Of a stretch of DNA of 64,000 nt, positions 8,221 to 15,456 are shown piece by piece. How positions within the stretch are numbered: the stretch's first letter is position 1; each line of letters begins with the position of its first letter. The notes beneath the pieces are model-generated. The model searched no databases. It had not been told where the DNA came from and worked only from the letters and a program-made list of their open reading frames with translations. Origin of the DNA: Petrotoga mobilis SJ95 (GTDB lineage Bacteria > Thermotogota > Thermotogae > Petrotogales > Petrotogaceae); assembly GCF_000018605.1 (NCBI RefSeq), contig NC_010003.1:720501-784500 (forward strand), read 5' to 3'. The translations under genes were made by a program, and so were the position numbers.

Positions 8221-8364
8221 TTACCAACTTTCTTCAATATAGCTTACAATTTCTCCAGGATTTAATGATTCGAAACTTGCGATTCCTTCATCATCCCCAC
8301 CAAAAACAAAAACTCCCCCTGATAGCAATACCACTGTCAATAAAATAACAACGAACTTTTTCAT
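8221..8364 (-). CDS. ESW peptide 1: small secreted putative signalling peptide
   Basis: A 47-residue product. MKK is followed by a hydrophobic signal sequence (VVILLTVVLLSGGVFVF), then GGDDEG and an acidic tail ending YIEESW. It has the same length, the same FGGDD at residues 21-25 and the same ESW C-terminus as the peptide at 20335-20478, while the middle differs. Both are divergent from a paralogous regulator. This is the pattern of an exported pheromone whose C-terminus is the mature signal, as in RRNPP systems; that function is inferred. The ATG at 8364 follows GAGGGGTG. A structural or immunity role in the RiPP cassette is the alternative. Confidence 0.75.
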   Translation of the reverse strand: MKKFVVILLTVVLLSGGVFVFGGDDEGIASFESLNPGEIVSYIEESW

Positions 8365-8370
8365 TTTTTA

Positions 8371-8410
8371 TCACCCCTCGTATAATAGTAAATTGAGAAA
8401 CACTTTTCTC
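8371..8410 (-). promoter_or_regulatory. Conserved leader box with inverted repeat upstream of ESW peptide 1
   Basis: On the minus strand it reads GAGAAA-AGTG-TTTCTC (an inverted repeat, 8395-8410), then AATTTACTATTATAC and GAGGGGTG, the ribosome site. The GTTTCTCAATTTACTATTATAC part recurs upstream of precursor 2 (18881-18920) and, with a few changes, precursor 3 (19985-20025). It may be a regulated promoter (TATTAT as -10, with no good -35) or an operator in the leader. Confidence 0.55.
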
Positions 8411-8441
8411 TTACAAACTCAAAAGACCATTCACTATTTTT

Positions 8442-8469
8442 ATCATACATTTATCCATATGATAAACAA
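8442..8469 (-). promoter_or_regulatory. Promoter of ESW peptide 1 / cassette 1
   Basis: Minus strand TTGTTT, 16-nt spacer with TCATATGGA, then TATGAT. It aligns with the promoter at 20525-20552 (TTGAAA-N16-TATTAT with CATATGGA in the spacer) and with the orphan copy at 1337-1364. Conservation of the spacer, not only of the hexamers, suggests a regulator-binding site. Confidence 0.6.
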
Positions 8470-8610
8470 GCGATTTTTTTATTGGCCTCAAATATAGATT
8501 GAAACGTATTTTCAGAGATTGCCTTAAAAAAGCTTATGTAAACTTTAATTAAGATTTTTTTTATCATGTTTTATACTCTGTTTTCGCTTTCTCTTTTTTG
8601 ATGATAGTTA

Positions 8611-8619
8611 TGATATAAT
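8611..8619 (+). promoter_or_regulatory. Extended -10 promoter of regulator 1
   Basis: TGATATAAT, conserved before regulator 2 and the decayed copy. Downstream, CGTTAACATT (about 8654-8664) is also conserved in all three copies and could be an operator in the leader. Confidence 0.55.
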
Positions 8620-8743
8620 TGATTAAAAAGAGAAAAGTGAATGAATATCGGCTCGTTAACATTGAAAACAAAGTAAATATTATGTTATTTTTAAATGACA
8701 ATTGTGAAACAAAAGCATATATATTCATAAGGAGATAATTCAA

Positions 8744-10447
8744 ATGCTTTTAGAATTAGTTACCAGGTTGTCAACTTATGGACAGTTTGGAAGACCATTG
8801 ATGAATTATCTTGAATCAACTTCTTTAAATGATGAAACAAATGAGTACATAGAAATATTGAAATTATATTGGGATATCAATTATGATGAAGTCATCGAAA
8901 AAATAGAAAAAGACATTTCAAAACTACGAAAAGGTAGCTTGTATTATGTACTTTTATCTATTAAACTGTCAGCTTTGCATAGATTAAAAAGAGAGCAGGG
9001 AGTTAAAGATATTTATGTTGAATTAAGAGACAACTTCGGTGATATTCCTCAATATGTTAGAGGACTTGTTGTACAATCTTTAAGAAACATACGAGAATTG
9101 TATTATGAATCCAATGAAAGTATGAAAAAGATTAGATATTGGAGTGAAGAATACGAAAACAATCCTGTTGATAAAGGATTTATCCTCATGGCTGATGCAA
9201 GAGAGAAAAAGAATGAAGGAAGATATGAAGAAGCGACTCAGTTAAATATTGAAGCATTTAAGGCATTGAAAGATGTTCCTCATCCATCTGGAATAGTAGG
9301 ATCATTAAATAACATAAGTTGGTGGTTAAAAGATGTAGATAAAAGTATCGCTTTAAACTTTAGCTTAGGATTGGGATTTTACCTTGGTTATTACTTTGAC
9401 GATGATAATTGCAAAATTTTCAATTCACTTGATACTATCTTTCAAGTACAAAAAGAAAACAACGATCCAATGATATATGAAACAGCGTTTATTTTCTCAA
9501 AGTGTTTATCAAAGGTTGATAAAGAAAGATGCAACATTTTAAAAAGACAATGTGGAGAAAGTATCAATCAGTTAAAATACTGTGTTTTTAACTTAGATAA
9601 CAGTTATTACTTAAACACAAAGACGTTAAGAAATTTTATAAAGCAAGAAATAGAAAAAGGGCAAGTTCCTATTAAAGAACTAAATATCTCAAAAAGAACG
9701 TTGAATGATTTCTTGTTTGGAAAAACAAAGCAAATAAAGCCAAATACATTGAGAAAGATAATAAACAACCTTGAGTTTGAAATAAACACCTCTCTTGCTA
9801 TTCCAATAGTAAAAGAGTTAAAAAAGAAAGATATAGACAAAAAGTTTGAAGAAAACTTTTACAAATTTATAAAGTTAAAGGTAGAAAACCAACTTTCTGA
9901 ATTTTTTACTTCGTATCTTGTTCATTATCACAGGCAAGAGGTTAAATTAGAAAAGGTGATTAAAGAGATAGAAAGTGAAAGTTTAATCAAAGAAAGATGT
10001 GATTACTACACAAGAGAGTTAATAAACTCAATATTTGAAAAAACTCCAAAGATAGGTGTTGATTCATTACTTAAAAACAACCAAAGACTAAAAACATTCA
10101 CAAACAAAGATATAACCTTCAAAGAGCATCCTTTTTATTCAGCAAGGAAAATCCTTGTAAAAAGATTCATGAAAGATTTAAATAAAACATACTTACAAGA
10201 GTTCATTGAAAAATATATAAAACTTGATTCAAATCAAAAAGAGATAATAGAAAAGTTCATAATGAACTATGGAAGGTATTATGAAATAAGAAATATACCA
10301 AAAGAATTAAGGCCAAAAGTACCAAAAGAAATTAATGTATTTGTGAAGAAGTACACTTTAAAAAGAAGGCTATCAGCAACTTCTTTCTATGTTTTTGAAG
10401 GTGAAGAAAGAGGGAAGATTGTTGAAACTTTGGAAGTGTTTGCTTGA
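8744..10447 (+). CDS. Regulator 1: helical-repeat protein with internal HTH, putative peptide sensor
   Basis: 567 residues, all-helical. The N-terminal half reads like TPR-type repeats (RYEEATQLNIEAFKAL, DKSIALNFSLGLG). Around residues 291-345 is an XRE-like helix-turn-helix (LNISKRTLNDFLFGKTK, then QIKPNTLRKIINNLE). The C-terminal third is charged and helical. It is divergent from ESW peptide 1 with a 379-bp gap. TPR plus HTH with a small exported peptide next door recalls RRNPP sensors, but there the HTH is N-terminal; here it is internal. Its paralogue is 20826-22544, with identical DNA over 9374-9928. Start: AAGGAGAT before the ATG. No named family was recognised. Confidence 0.75.
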   Translation: MLLELVTRLSTYGQFGRPLMNYLESTSLNDETNEYIEILKLYWDINYDEVIEKIEKDISKLRKGSLYYVLLSIKLSALHRLKREQGVKDIYVELRDNFGDIPQYVRGLVVQSLRNIRELYYESNESMKKIRYWSEEYENNPVDKGFILMADAREKKNEGRYEEATQLNIEAFKALKDVPHPSGIVGSLNNISWWLKDVDKSIALNFSLGLGFYLGYYFDDDNCKIFNSLDTIFQVQKENNDPMIYETAFIFSKCLSKVDKERCNILKRQCGESINQLKYCVFNLDNSYYLNTKTLRNFIKQEIEKGQVPIKELNISKRTLNDFLFGKTKQIKPNTLRKIINNLEFEINTSLAIPIVKELKKKDIDKKFEENFYKFIKLKVENQLSEFFTSYLVHYHRQEVKLEKVIKEIESESLIKERCDYYTRELINSIFEKTPKIGVDSLLKNNQRLKTFTNKDITFKEHPFYSARKILVKRFMKDLNKTYLQEFIEKYIKLDSNQKEIIEKFIMNYGRYYEIRNIPKELRPKVPKEINVFVKKYTLKRRLSATSFYVFEGEERGKIVETLEVFA

Positions 10448-10552
10448 GCGCAAGAGAAAAATTAATTTCGAGATGATTTGAAAAATAGGTCTTAATTTTT
10501 GTTGACTAATTTATGTTAAAATATATATGGAAAAGATACGGCAGGTGAAAAT

Positions 10553-10990
10553 ATGAATATTAATAAATATGAATTGTTAGAGTCTCTTTGTAAAAAATAT
10601 AAAATTGGCTTGGTTTATCTTTTTGGCTCACAAAAAGATAAAGCCTTTAAATTATTAAGTAGCGATTCAGATGATGTCAAAATAGGTGATCCTCTTACTG
10701 ATATAGATGTAGGAGTAGTTTTTTTATTTGAATTGGAAAAGGTTAAACATGTGTACAAATTATATTCTGCTGTATATAATGATTTTGAAGAGATTTTTAA
10801 GCCATACAAGTTAGACCTTGTTTTTTTGCAAGAAACTCATTCTGTATTTCAAGTTGAAGCTGTAAAAGGAATATGTGTATATTATGTATCAGAAAAGTTT
10901 AAAGATGAATATGAAATGGTAATATTAAGACGAGCTACAGATTTCAAATACATTTTGGATCTATACAGAAAAGAAGCATTAGAAAAATAA
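10553..10990 (+). CDS. MNT-type nucleotidyltransferase (HEPN-MNT antitoxin-like, orphan)
   Basis: 145 residues of the minimal nucleotidyltransferase fold. The motifs are YLFGSQ, then DPLTDIDVGVVF (the metal-binding DxD) and later LDLVFL (third acidic residue). In HEPN-MNT toxin-antitoxin systems the MntA protein AMPylates and silences the HepT ribonuclease. Here the GS and DxD motifs are further apart than usual (an insertion with SSDSDD). The following gene is a 31-codon HepT stub (11032-11127), so the antitoxin is now alone. It could still act as an enzyme on another target. Confidence 0.75.
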   Translation: MNINKYELLESLCKKYKIGLVYLFGSQKDKAFKLLSSDSDDVKIGDPLTDIDVGVVFLFELEKVKHVYKLYSAVYNDFEEIFKPYKLDLVFLQETHSVFQVEAVKGICVYYVSEKFKDEYEMVILRRATDFKYILDLYRKEALEK

Positions 10991-11031
10991 TAATAATAAA
11001 AAAATAATTCTTGAAAGGAATGAAATTTAGA

Positions 11032-11127
11032 ATGATAAATAAAGGTCTTGTTAGAGATCGCCTATTGCTCATTAATAAATATCTATATCAGTTAGAAATG
11101 CTATCTCAGTTTTCAAATTTTTTATAA
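11032..11127 (+). pseudogene. HepT (HEPN/DUF86) toxin, N-terminal stub
   Basis: A ribosome site (AAAGGAATG) precedes an ATG that opens a 31-residue frame, including LVRDRLLLINKYLYQLEML. This is the typical first helix of DUF86/HepT proteins. It then stops, and 8 nt later begins the tail of an unrelated ABC transporter in the opposite orientation. The catalytic RX4-6H motif is lost. The junction marks a deletion between the TA module and the neighbouring transporter. Confidence 0.6.
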
Positions 11128-11135
11128 TCTTCTTT

Positions 11136-11247
11136 TCACACAATCAACTGCCTTTTGATGATCTCTTTGTAAACAGGAGAACTTTCTATTAATTCGTTGT
11201 GTGTTCCTTCTCCTATTATTTCTCCATCTTTTAATACTACTACCTTA
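11136..11247 (-). pseudogene. C-terminal end of a disrupted ABC exporter
   Basis: In frame, minus strand: VVLKDGEIIGEGTHNELIES, then PVYKEIIKRQLIV and a stop. This is the standard C-terminus of an ABC exporter nucleotide-binding domain. The 5' continuation is on the far side of the IS21 element (13744-13850). Removing the element and one ACCTTA repeat rejoins ADK to VVVLKDGE in frame. Confidence 0.85.
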
Positions 11248-11360
11248 TGCTATGGCTAACCGAATACTGTACCACCCTGCTAACCTAATTATGTACCATA
11301 TAGAAAGAAGAAGTTCTTTTCTCTCTCTTTTCATATGAAAAGAGAAAAATCGAATATTTA

Positions 11361-12107
11361 TCAGTTTCCCTTAATTTCTCGTCTTTGGTTCCTGTAACGA
11401 TAGCTTTCTCCGTTGAATAGTATTATCTTACTGTTGTGGATTAACCTGTCGATAATCGCTGCTGTCATCCTTTCATCGTGAAATATTTTAGCCCATTCTG
11501 CAAATTCAAGGTTACTGTTTACCAAGATAGATCCTTTTTCATACCTTTCAGAGAATATTTGGAACATGAGTTGTGTAACTTGGTCGGATAACTGCACGTA
11601 TCCTAGTTCATCAATTATCAGTAAATCTACTTTGCTCAACTTTTTTTGGAACTTTGTTAGTTGTCGTTCTTCTTGCATTTCAACTAAGATGTTCCCAAGA
11701 TTGGCTGCTGTGAAAAAACTTACTGTTTTCCCTTTCTTACATGCTTGTATTCCTATCGATATACTTATGTGTGTTTTTCCTGCACCTGGTGATCCTAAGA
11801 ACAAAAGATTTGTCTTTTCTTCGATGAATTTACATTGACTGAGTTCCAGTATTTCCTTCTTTGATAGGTAAGGTGCTTGACTGAAATCAAATTGGTCTAT
11901 CGTCTTTAGATTAGGAAACTTCGCTTGGCGTAACAACCTTTGAAATCTGTTGTTTCCCCTTGATAGAACTTCACATTGAATCAAAGTTTCAAAAAATTTT
12001 TCGTTGTCCCAATCATTTCTTTTTGCCTCTTGTAGTGTATCCTCATACCGTTCTAATATACCAGCTAGTCGACAATATTTTAGCTGTTCTCTTAGTTCAT
12101 CTTTCAT
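11361..12107 (-). CDS. istB: IS21 helper ATPase IstB
   Basis: 248 residues starting MKDELREQLKYCRL. Walker A is FLGSPGAGKTHI and Walker B is LLIIDELGYV, with the DnaC-like AAA+ fold of IstB. This ATPase directs the IstA transposase to its target. The ATG at 12107 follows GGGGTGTG; it overlaps the istA stop by 11 nt, the usual coupling in IS21. It appears complete. Confidence 0.95.
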   Translation of the reverse strand: MKDELREQLKYCRLAGILERYEDTLQEAKRNDWDNEKFFETLIQCEVLSRGNNRFQRLLRQAKFPNLKTIDQFDFSQAPYLSKKEILELSQCKFIEEKTNLLFLGSPGAGKTHISISIGIQACKKGKTVSFFTAANLGNILVEMQEERQLTKFQKKLSKVDLLIIDELGYVQLSDQVTQLMFQIFSERYEKGSILVNSNLEFAEWAKIFHDERMTAAIIDRLIHNSKIILFNGESYRYRNQRREIKGN

Positions 12108-13611
12108 TTTCACACCCCACTTTTCGAAGTAGTTCATTGTAAGTACTTAGAGGCATGTAAGTGGTGGTGTGTTTGTCTACATCAAGGGATTTTAGCTTTT
12201 CTTTCGATAACAGTCCTGTTTTGGGTTTGTGTTGGGTTTGATACCTTAGTACGCTTAACACTTCTTGGTAACTGTAACGGTTCTTTTCATCCAATTCATT
12301 TAGTACCTTTGCTACAACTTCAACGGTGTATTGTTGGGTTAATTTTAGTATGTCTATGAATTCCCTTGTTCCTTTTGAATCAGAACGAAGATGAGCTTGC
12401 AGCATCTTATGGTACTTTTCATATATCTGAGGTAATCCCCAATCTTGGATGACTTTAGCTTGTTCGTATGCCCTTGCCTTTTTTCTTAGTAAAGGTAGAA
12501 AATGGTATGGGTTTAAACTTTCTTTGTTTTTACCAAACATCCTTTCGTGTTCTGCTATAACTTCTCCTTTGTAGATTACCTTTACCTTGAACGGGTAGAT
12601 GTGAACTTCAACCTTTTTACCAACGTAATTTGTTGGTACAGAGTATCTGTTCTTTTCCAAATGAATCAGTTGGTATGTGTCTACCTTTGCTTCCTTTATC
12701 CTTGCAAATACGTATCTTTCTTTGAGAGGAAGAAAATCTTCATCAAGGATTCTCTTTTCCCAGCTTTCCCCTTCATACCTTCCTTTTTTGAGCCTTTGAT
12801 AACATTTTTCCTTTAATTCCAAATTGAGTATATCAAAACTTTTGAACTCAATTCTCGGTAAGAAGTAGTTGTTTTCAACGTATTTAACAAGGTTTTCTAC
12901 CATCCCTTTTTCATTGCCTTTAGCTGGACCACAGAACTCAGATTCAAAACAGTAGAAGGATTGGAATTTGACAAACTCTTCTTGTAGTACCCTTTCTTTC
13001 CCTTTTAGTACTTCCTTCACCGCAGGTTTTAAATTGTCAAAGATTATCTTTTTTGGAATTCCACCAAAAAAATCAAACGCCGATGTTAATCCATCAAAGA
13101 AAAACTCTGTAGACTCTCCTGGATAAGCTTTAACAAACTCCACCTTGCTGTAGCATAACTTCGCACAGAATACGTGTATCTTTCTTGGCATCTTATCTTG
13201 CATCACGTAAACTTCACCAAAGTCTACCTGCATACTACCTCTTAGTGGCACTAATTTCAAAAAACCTTCTTTTTGATTGATATCAAGTTTCTCTTCTATC
13301 TTCCTTACTTGATAGGTGAAGGAAGAATAACTTCCTTTGTATCCTTCTTCACAGATGAGTTCGTATATACGTCTTTTGGTTAACTTTTGGTTCTTGGGTT
13401 GCTTTGAATTGTACTCCAACAAATGTTTGATACGTTTTTCAAAATCACCGTTTACTGGTTTATCTCTATCAACGTTCATATGATACTTCTGTTCTGGGTT
13501 CTTAATAGCTCTTTTAACCGTCGCTCTGTGTATCCCCATTTCTTTTGCTATCGCTCTTTGACTTTTGTGTTTGTTAAAATACAAAAATCTTATATAATTG
13601 TATTGTACCAT
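12097..13611 (-). CDS. istA: IS21 transposase IstA
   Basis: 504 residues. An N-terminal helix-turn-helix (SQRAIAKEMGIHRATVKRAI) is followed by a DDE/RNase H core (VDFGEVYV for the first Asp, IIFDNLKP for the second, GNEKGMVENLVKY for the Glu region) and a C-terminal beta-barrel domain (KNRYSVPTNYVGK). The ATG at 13611 is preferred over an upstream GTG that lies in the ribosome site AAGGTG. It is intact, so the element may still be mobile. Confidence 0.95.
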   Translation of the reverse strand: MVQYNYIRFLYFNKHKSQRAIAKEMGIHRATVKRAIKNPEQKYHMNVDRDKPVNGDFEKRIKHLLEYNSKQPKNQKLTKRRIYELICEEGYKGSYSSFTYQVRKIEEKLDINQKEGFLKLVPLRGSMQVDFGEVYVMQDKMPRKIHVFCAKLCYSKVEFVKAYPGESTEFFFDGLTSAFDFFGGIPKKIIFDNLKPAVKEVLKGKERVLQEEFVKFQSFYCFESEFCGPAKGNEKGMVENLVKYVENNYFLPRIEFKSFDILNLELKEKCYQRLKKGRYEGESWEKRILDEDFLPLKERYVFARIKEAKVDTYQLIHLEKNRYSVPTNYVGKKVEVHIYPFKVKVIYKGEVIAEHERMFGKNKESLNPYHFLPLLRKKARAYEQAKVIQDWGLPQIYEKYHKMLQAHLRSDSKGTREFIDILKLTQQYTVEVVAKVLNELDEKNRYSYQEVLSVLRYQTQHKPKTGLLSKEKLKSLDVDKHTTTYMPLSTYNELLRKVGCENER

Positions 13612-13743
13612 CTCTATCACCTTTCTTTCCTCCTGTACAATCTTTTTTGACCAAATTTATTATACAGGATTTGTGTGATAGGGTGGTACACTTTTCGTTT
13701 AGCCGACTCTTATTTTTGGTACACTTTTCATTTAGTAAGTGCA

Positions 13744-13850
13744 ACCTTATCTGCTTTTCTTATCGTCGATAACCTGTGGGATATTATTATTAACGTCATA
13801 TCGTATTCTTTTAATTCTTCAAATATCTCTTCTTCTGTTTGTGAGTCTGA
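13744..13850 (-). pseudogene. Upstream fragment of the disrupted ABC exporter (H-loop region)
   Basis: Minus-strand frame: DSQTEEEIFEELKEYDMTL, IIISHRLSTIRKADK, i.e. the D-loop to H-loop part of an ABC exporter. Everything upstream (membrane domain, Walker A) is missing; a different small ORF (13867-14112) begins there. It aligns well with the same part of 25370-27088 (DSQTEELIFESLKEKEKDMA). The gene was therefore first truncated and then hit by IS21, or the reverse. Confidence 0.85.
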
Positions 13851-13866
13851 TAGTATGGTATAACAG

Positions 13867-14112
13867 CTAAAACATCTTTAACAAAAAATGGTAATTTTTT
13901 AAAATATTAATATGGATATCAAATAATGCTATTTTTGTTGACATCTTGGTAATTTCTCGAAGTACTCTTTTTTCATATAAACCAAATAGATTAAGTAATT
14001 TTGGATTATGTTTTAGTGGTGATTTATCATAACAATTATATATTATTACAAAATAAAATAAGTTTTTTAAAACTAACAAATCCCAATAAGCATTCTCAAT
14101 CTCTTCTAACAT
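13867..14112 (-). CDS. Hypothetical protein, 81 aa
   Basis: Starts MLEEIENAYWDLLVLKNLFY and is helical, with a hydrophobic stretch (FYFVIIYN). No family was recognised. It lies 62 nt downstream of the second radical SAM gene of cassette 2 and just before the exporter fragment. It may be a real small cassette gene or the start of a protein truncated by the same deletion that removed the exporter. Confidence 0.4.
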   Translation of the reverse strand: MLEEIENAYWDLLVLKNLFYFVIIYNCYDKSPLKHNPKLLNLFGLYEKRVLREITKMSTKIALFDIHINILKNYHFLLKMF

Positions 14113-14174
14113 GGTTCCAATTAATTCCTACTGTCTTTGTTAAATAAAGTCCGTCATAACTTACCTTTTTATTT

Positions 14175-15209
14175 TTAATGTATTCTCATATTGCATTTAA
14201 CAAGATTGTTAAACTGTTCTTTTAAAACTATACAAGACATGCAATATTCATTAAGAATGCAATCATTACAAAATTGATTTTGTAATGATTTATCCTCCCA
14301 GATTTTTTCCAGTTCAACTATAAAGTGAGACAGTTTTCTATTTTTAAGTGATCCGAGATTGTATTTAGATCGTTTATAAAAAGCTATACAAGGATATATA
14401 TCTCCTTCTTGAGACATATACATTTTGAATTGGAGACATTTATTCTGTTTCATAAAAGAAATGTTCATAGTTGGTCTCATAAGATTGTTTTTAAAAGGAT
14501 TTATGAGATCTTCGTGTGGATAATTTTGAATAATATTCTCCTTTCTTATATTTTTTTCGTCTAATATAAATTTATTTGGAACATTAAGAACCAATCGAAA
14601 AGGTAAGTTATATTCCTTTAAAAGAATTACTCTATTTTCAATTTCACGATTATATTCAACATTATCTTCAATTATTTGAAATAAAATTTGTAATTTATAT
14701 TTTTTTAAAACAGAAATTTTATTTTTGTCTAATAGCATTCCATTTGTAATGAGAAAAAAGTTAAGATCAAATTTTGTTGCAATATCCATAAATCCAATTA
14801 ACTTATCAAATTCCGTTAATGGATCTCCTCCAGTGAGAAAAATCTGATTGCATCCATGATTAGTTAATTCAATCATAAATTTAATAATTGTATTTTCGTT
14901 CAGTAAATAATTAGGTCTATAACTATCTGGGGTTTTTACACAACTAATACATGGAAAAAGTCTTGTTTTTTCGCATGCATTACAATCAAGAGAGCAACTA
15001 GAAACTAAATTTATATACATCGCTTTTATTTCTGATATACTGTCAGATTCAATTGGTATAGAAGTTCCTGCAGTCCATTCGTCGTGAAAATATTTAATAT
15101 AAGGCTCTCTTGTAAATCTTATGAGTTTGTTAAGCATTAAAAAGTTTAATGTTTCCTTCCATTTTTCTTTATATATGGTTTCCATATTATTAAGGTCTAA
15201 CCCGTTCAA
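14175..15209 (-). CDS. Radical SAM/SPASM-like maturase (cassette 2), main body in the -1 frame
   Basis: 344 residues from the TTG at 15209; about 388 if joined to the 15206-15340 frame. The cluster motif is SCSLDCNAC (Cys 72, 76, 79, canonical CX3CX2C), followed by FPCISC (Cys 87, 90), the same extra pair as in the cassette 1 enzyme 5430-6722. FLTGGDPL and FFLITNGML are core radical SAM strands. The C-terminus has NKCLQF, GDIYPC and FCNDCILNEYCMSC as a SPASM-like region. The TTG has no ribosome site of its own, so this part is probably reached by frameshifting from the small upstream frame, or the gene is broken. It is expected to modify precursors 2 and 3. Confidence 0.8.
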   Translation of the reverse strand: MNGLDLNNMETIYKEKWKETLNFLMLNKLIRFTREPYIKYFHDEWTAGTSIPIESDSISEIKAMYINLVSSCSLDCNACEKTRLFPCISCVKTPDSYRPNYLLNENTIIKFMIELTNHGCNQIFLTGGDPLTEFDKLIGFMDIATKFDLNFFLITNGMLLDKNKISVLKKYKLQILFQIIEDNVEYNREIENRVILLKEYNLPFRLVLNVPNKFILDEKNIRKENIIQNYPHEDLINPFKNNLMRPTMNISFMKQNKCLQFKMYMSQEGDIYPCIAFYKRSKYNLGSLKNRKLSHFIVELEKIWEDKSLQNQFCNDCILNEYCMSCIVLKEQFNNLVKCNMRIH

Positions 15210-15340
15210 TGCTTTTTTAGCATTTCTAAATATTCTTTTTCTACAATAAATATTTTAGAGTTTGGAAAATCTTGAATTACCCCTCTATCATTATTATGAA
15301 CAAATTTTACACCATATCCTAAACTAATATACCATTTCAT
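15206..15340 (-). CDS. N-terminal part of the cassette 2 radical SAM protein (RRE half, 0 frame)
   Basis: 44 codons with a strong AGGAGG ribosome site before the ATG at 15340, starting MKWYISLGYGVKF. This looks like the first beta-strands of a PqqD-like winged helix; the rest of that domain (ALNGLDLN...TLNFLMLNKLIRF) continues in the -1 frame. The frame ends LEMLKKH-stop directly after an A-AAA-AAG heptamer. Joining at the heptamer gives YLEMLKK-ALNGLDL without loss of a residue, matching the N-terminus of 5430-6722. Confidence 0.65.
   Translation of the reverse strand: MKWYISLGYGVKFVHNNDRGVIQDFPNSKIFIVEKEYLEMLKKH
15212..15218 (-). other. Slippery heptamer A-AAA-AAG at the radical SAM frame junction
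   Basis: Codons CTA-AAA-AAG in the zero frame are followed by CAT-TGA. A -1 slip gives GCA-TTG-AAC and continues into the 344-residue frame. The heptamer is the one used in dnaX, and its phase is exactly right. No strong upstream Shine-Dalgarno-like stimulator or downstream hairpin is obvious, so a one-base loss in an A7 run, or transcriptional slippage, is equally possible. Confidence 0.6.
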
Positions 15341-15456
15341 ATGATTAACCTCCTATGAATAAATCACTTTGATTTCAAGAAGTTATATAATAAAATATTT
15401 AATAATAAAAATAATTCTTTGTATTATTAAAAATAAAATTAATAAAATTTATATTG

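Larger units (their letters stand above)
11248..13743 (-). mobile_element. IS21-family insertion sequence
   Basis: About 2.5 kb. The ends are TGCTATGGCTAACCGAATAC (left) and, inverted, TGCACTTACTAAATGAAAAG (right). Both run into (G)TGTACCA or CTGTACCA, and further internal GTACCA-type repeats lie near each end, as in IS21 elements. A 6-bp direct repeat ACCTTA flanks it (11242-11247 and 13744-13749). It encodes istA and istB, both intact. It interrupts the tail of an ABC exporter gene that belonged to cassette 2. Confidence 0.88.

Noticed and set aside
11566..11838. Plus-strand frame opposite istB
   Set aside because: Shadow of the istB coding sequence; no independent start signal.
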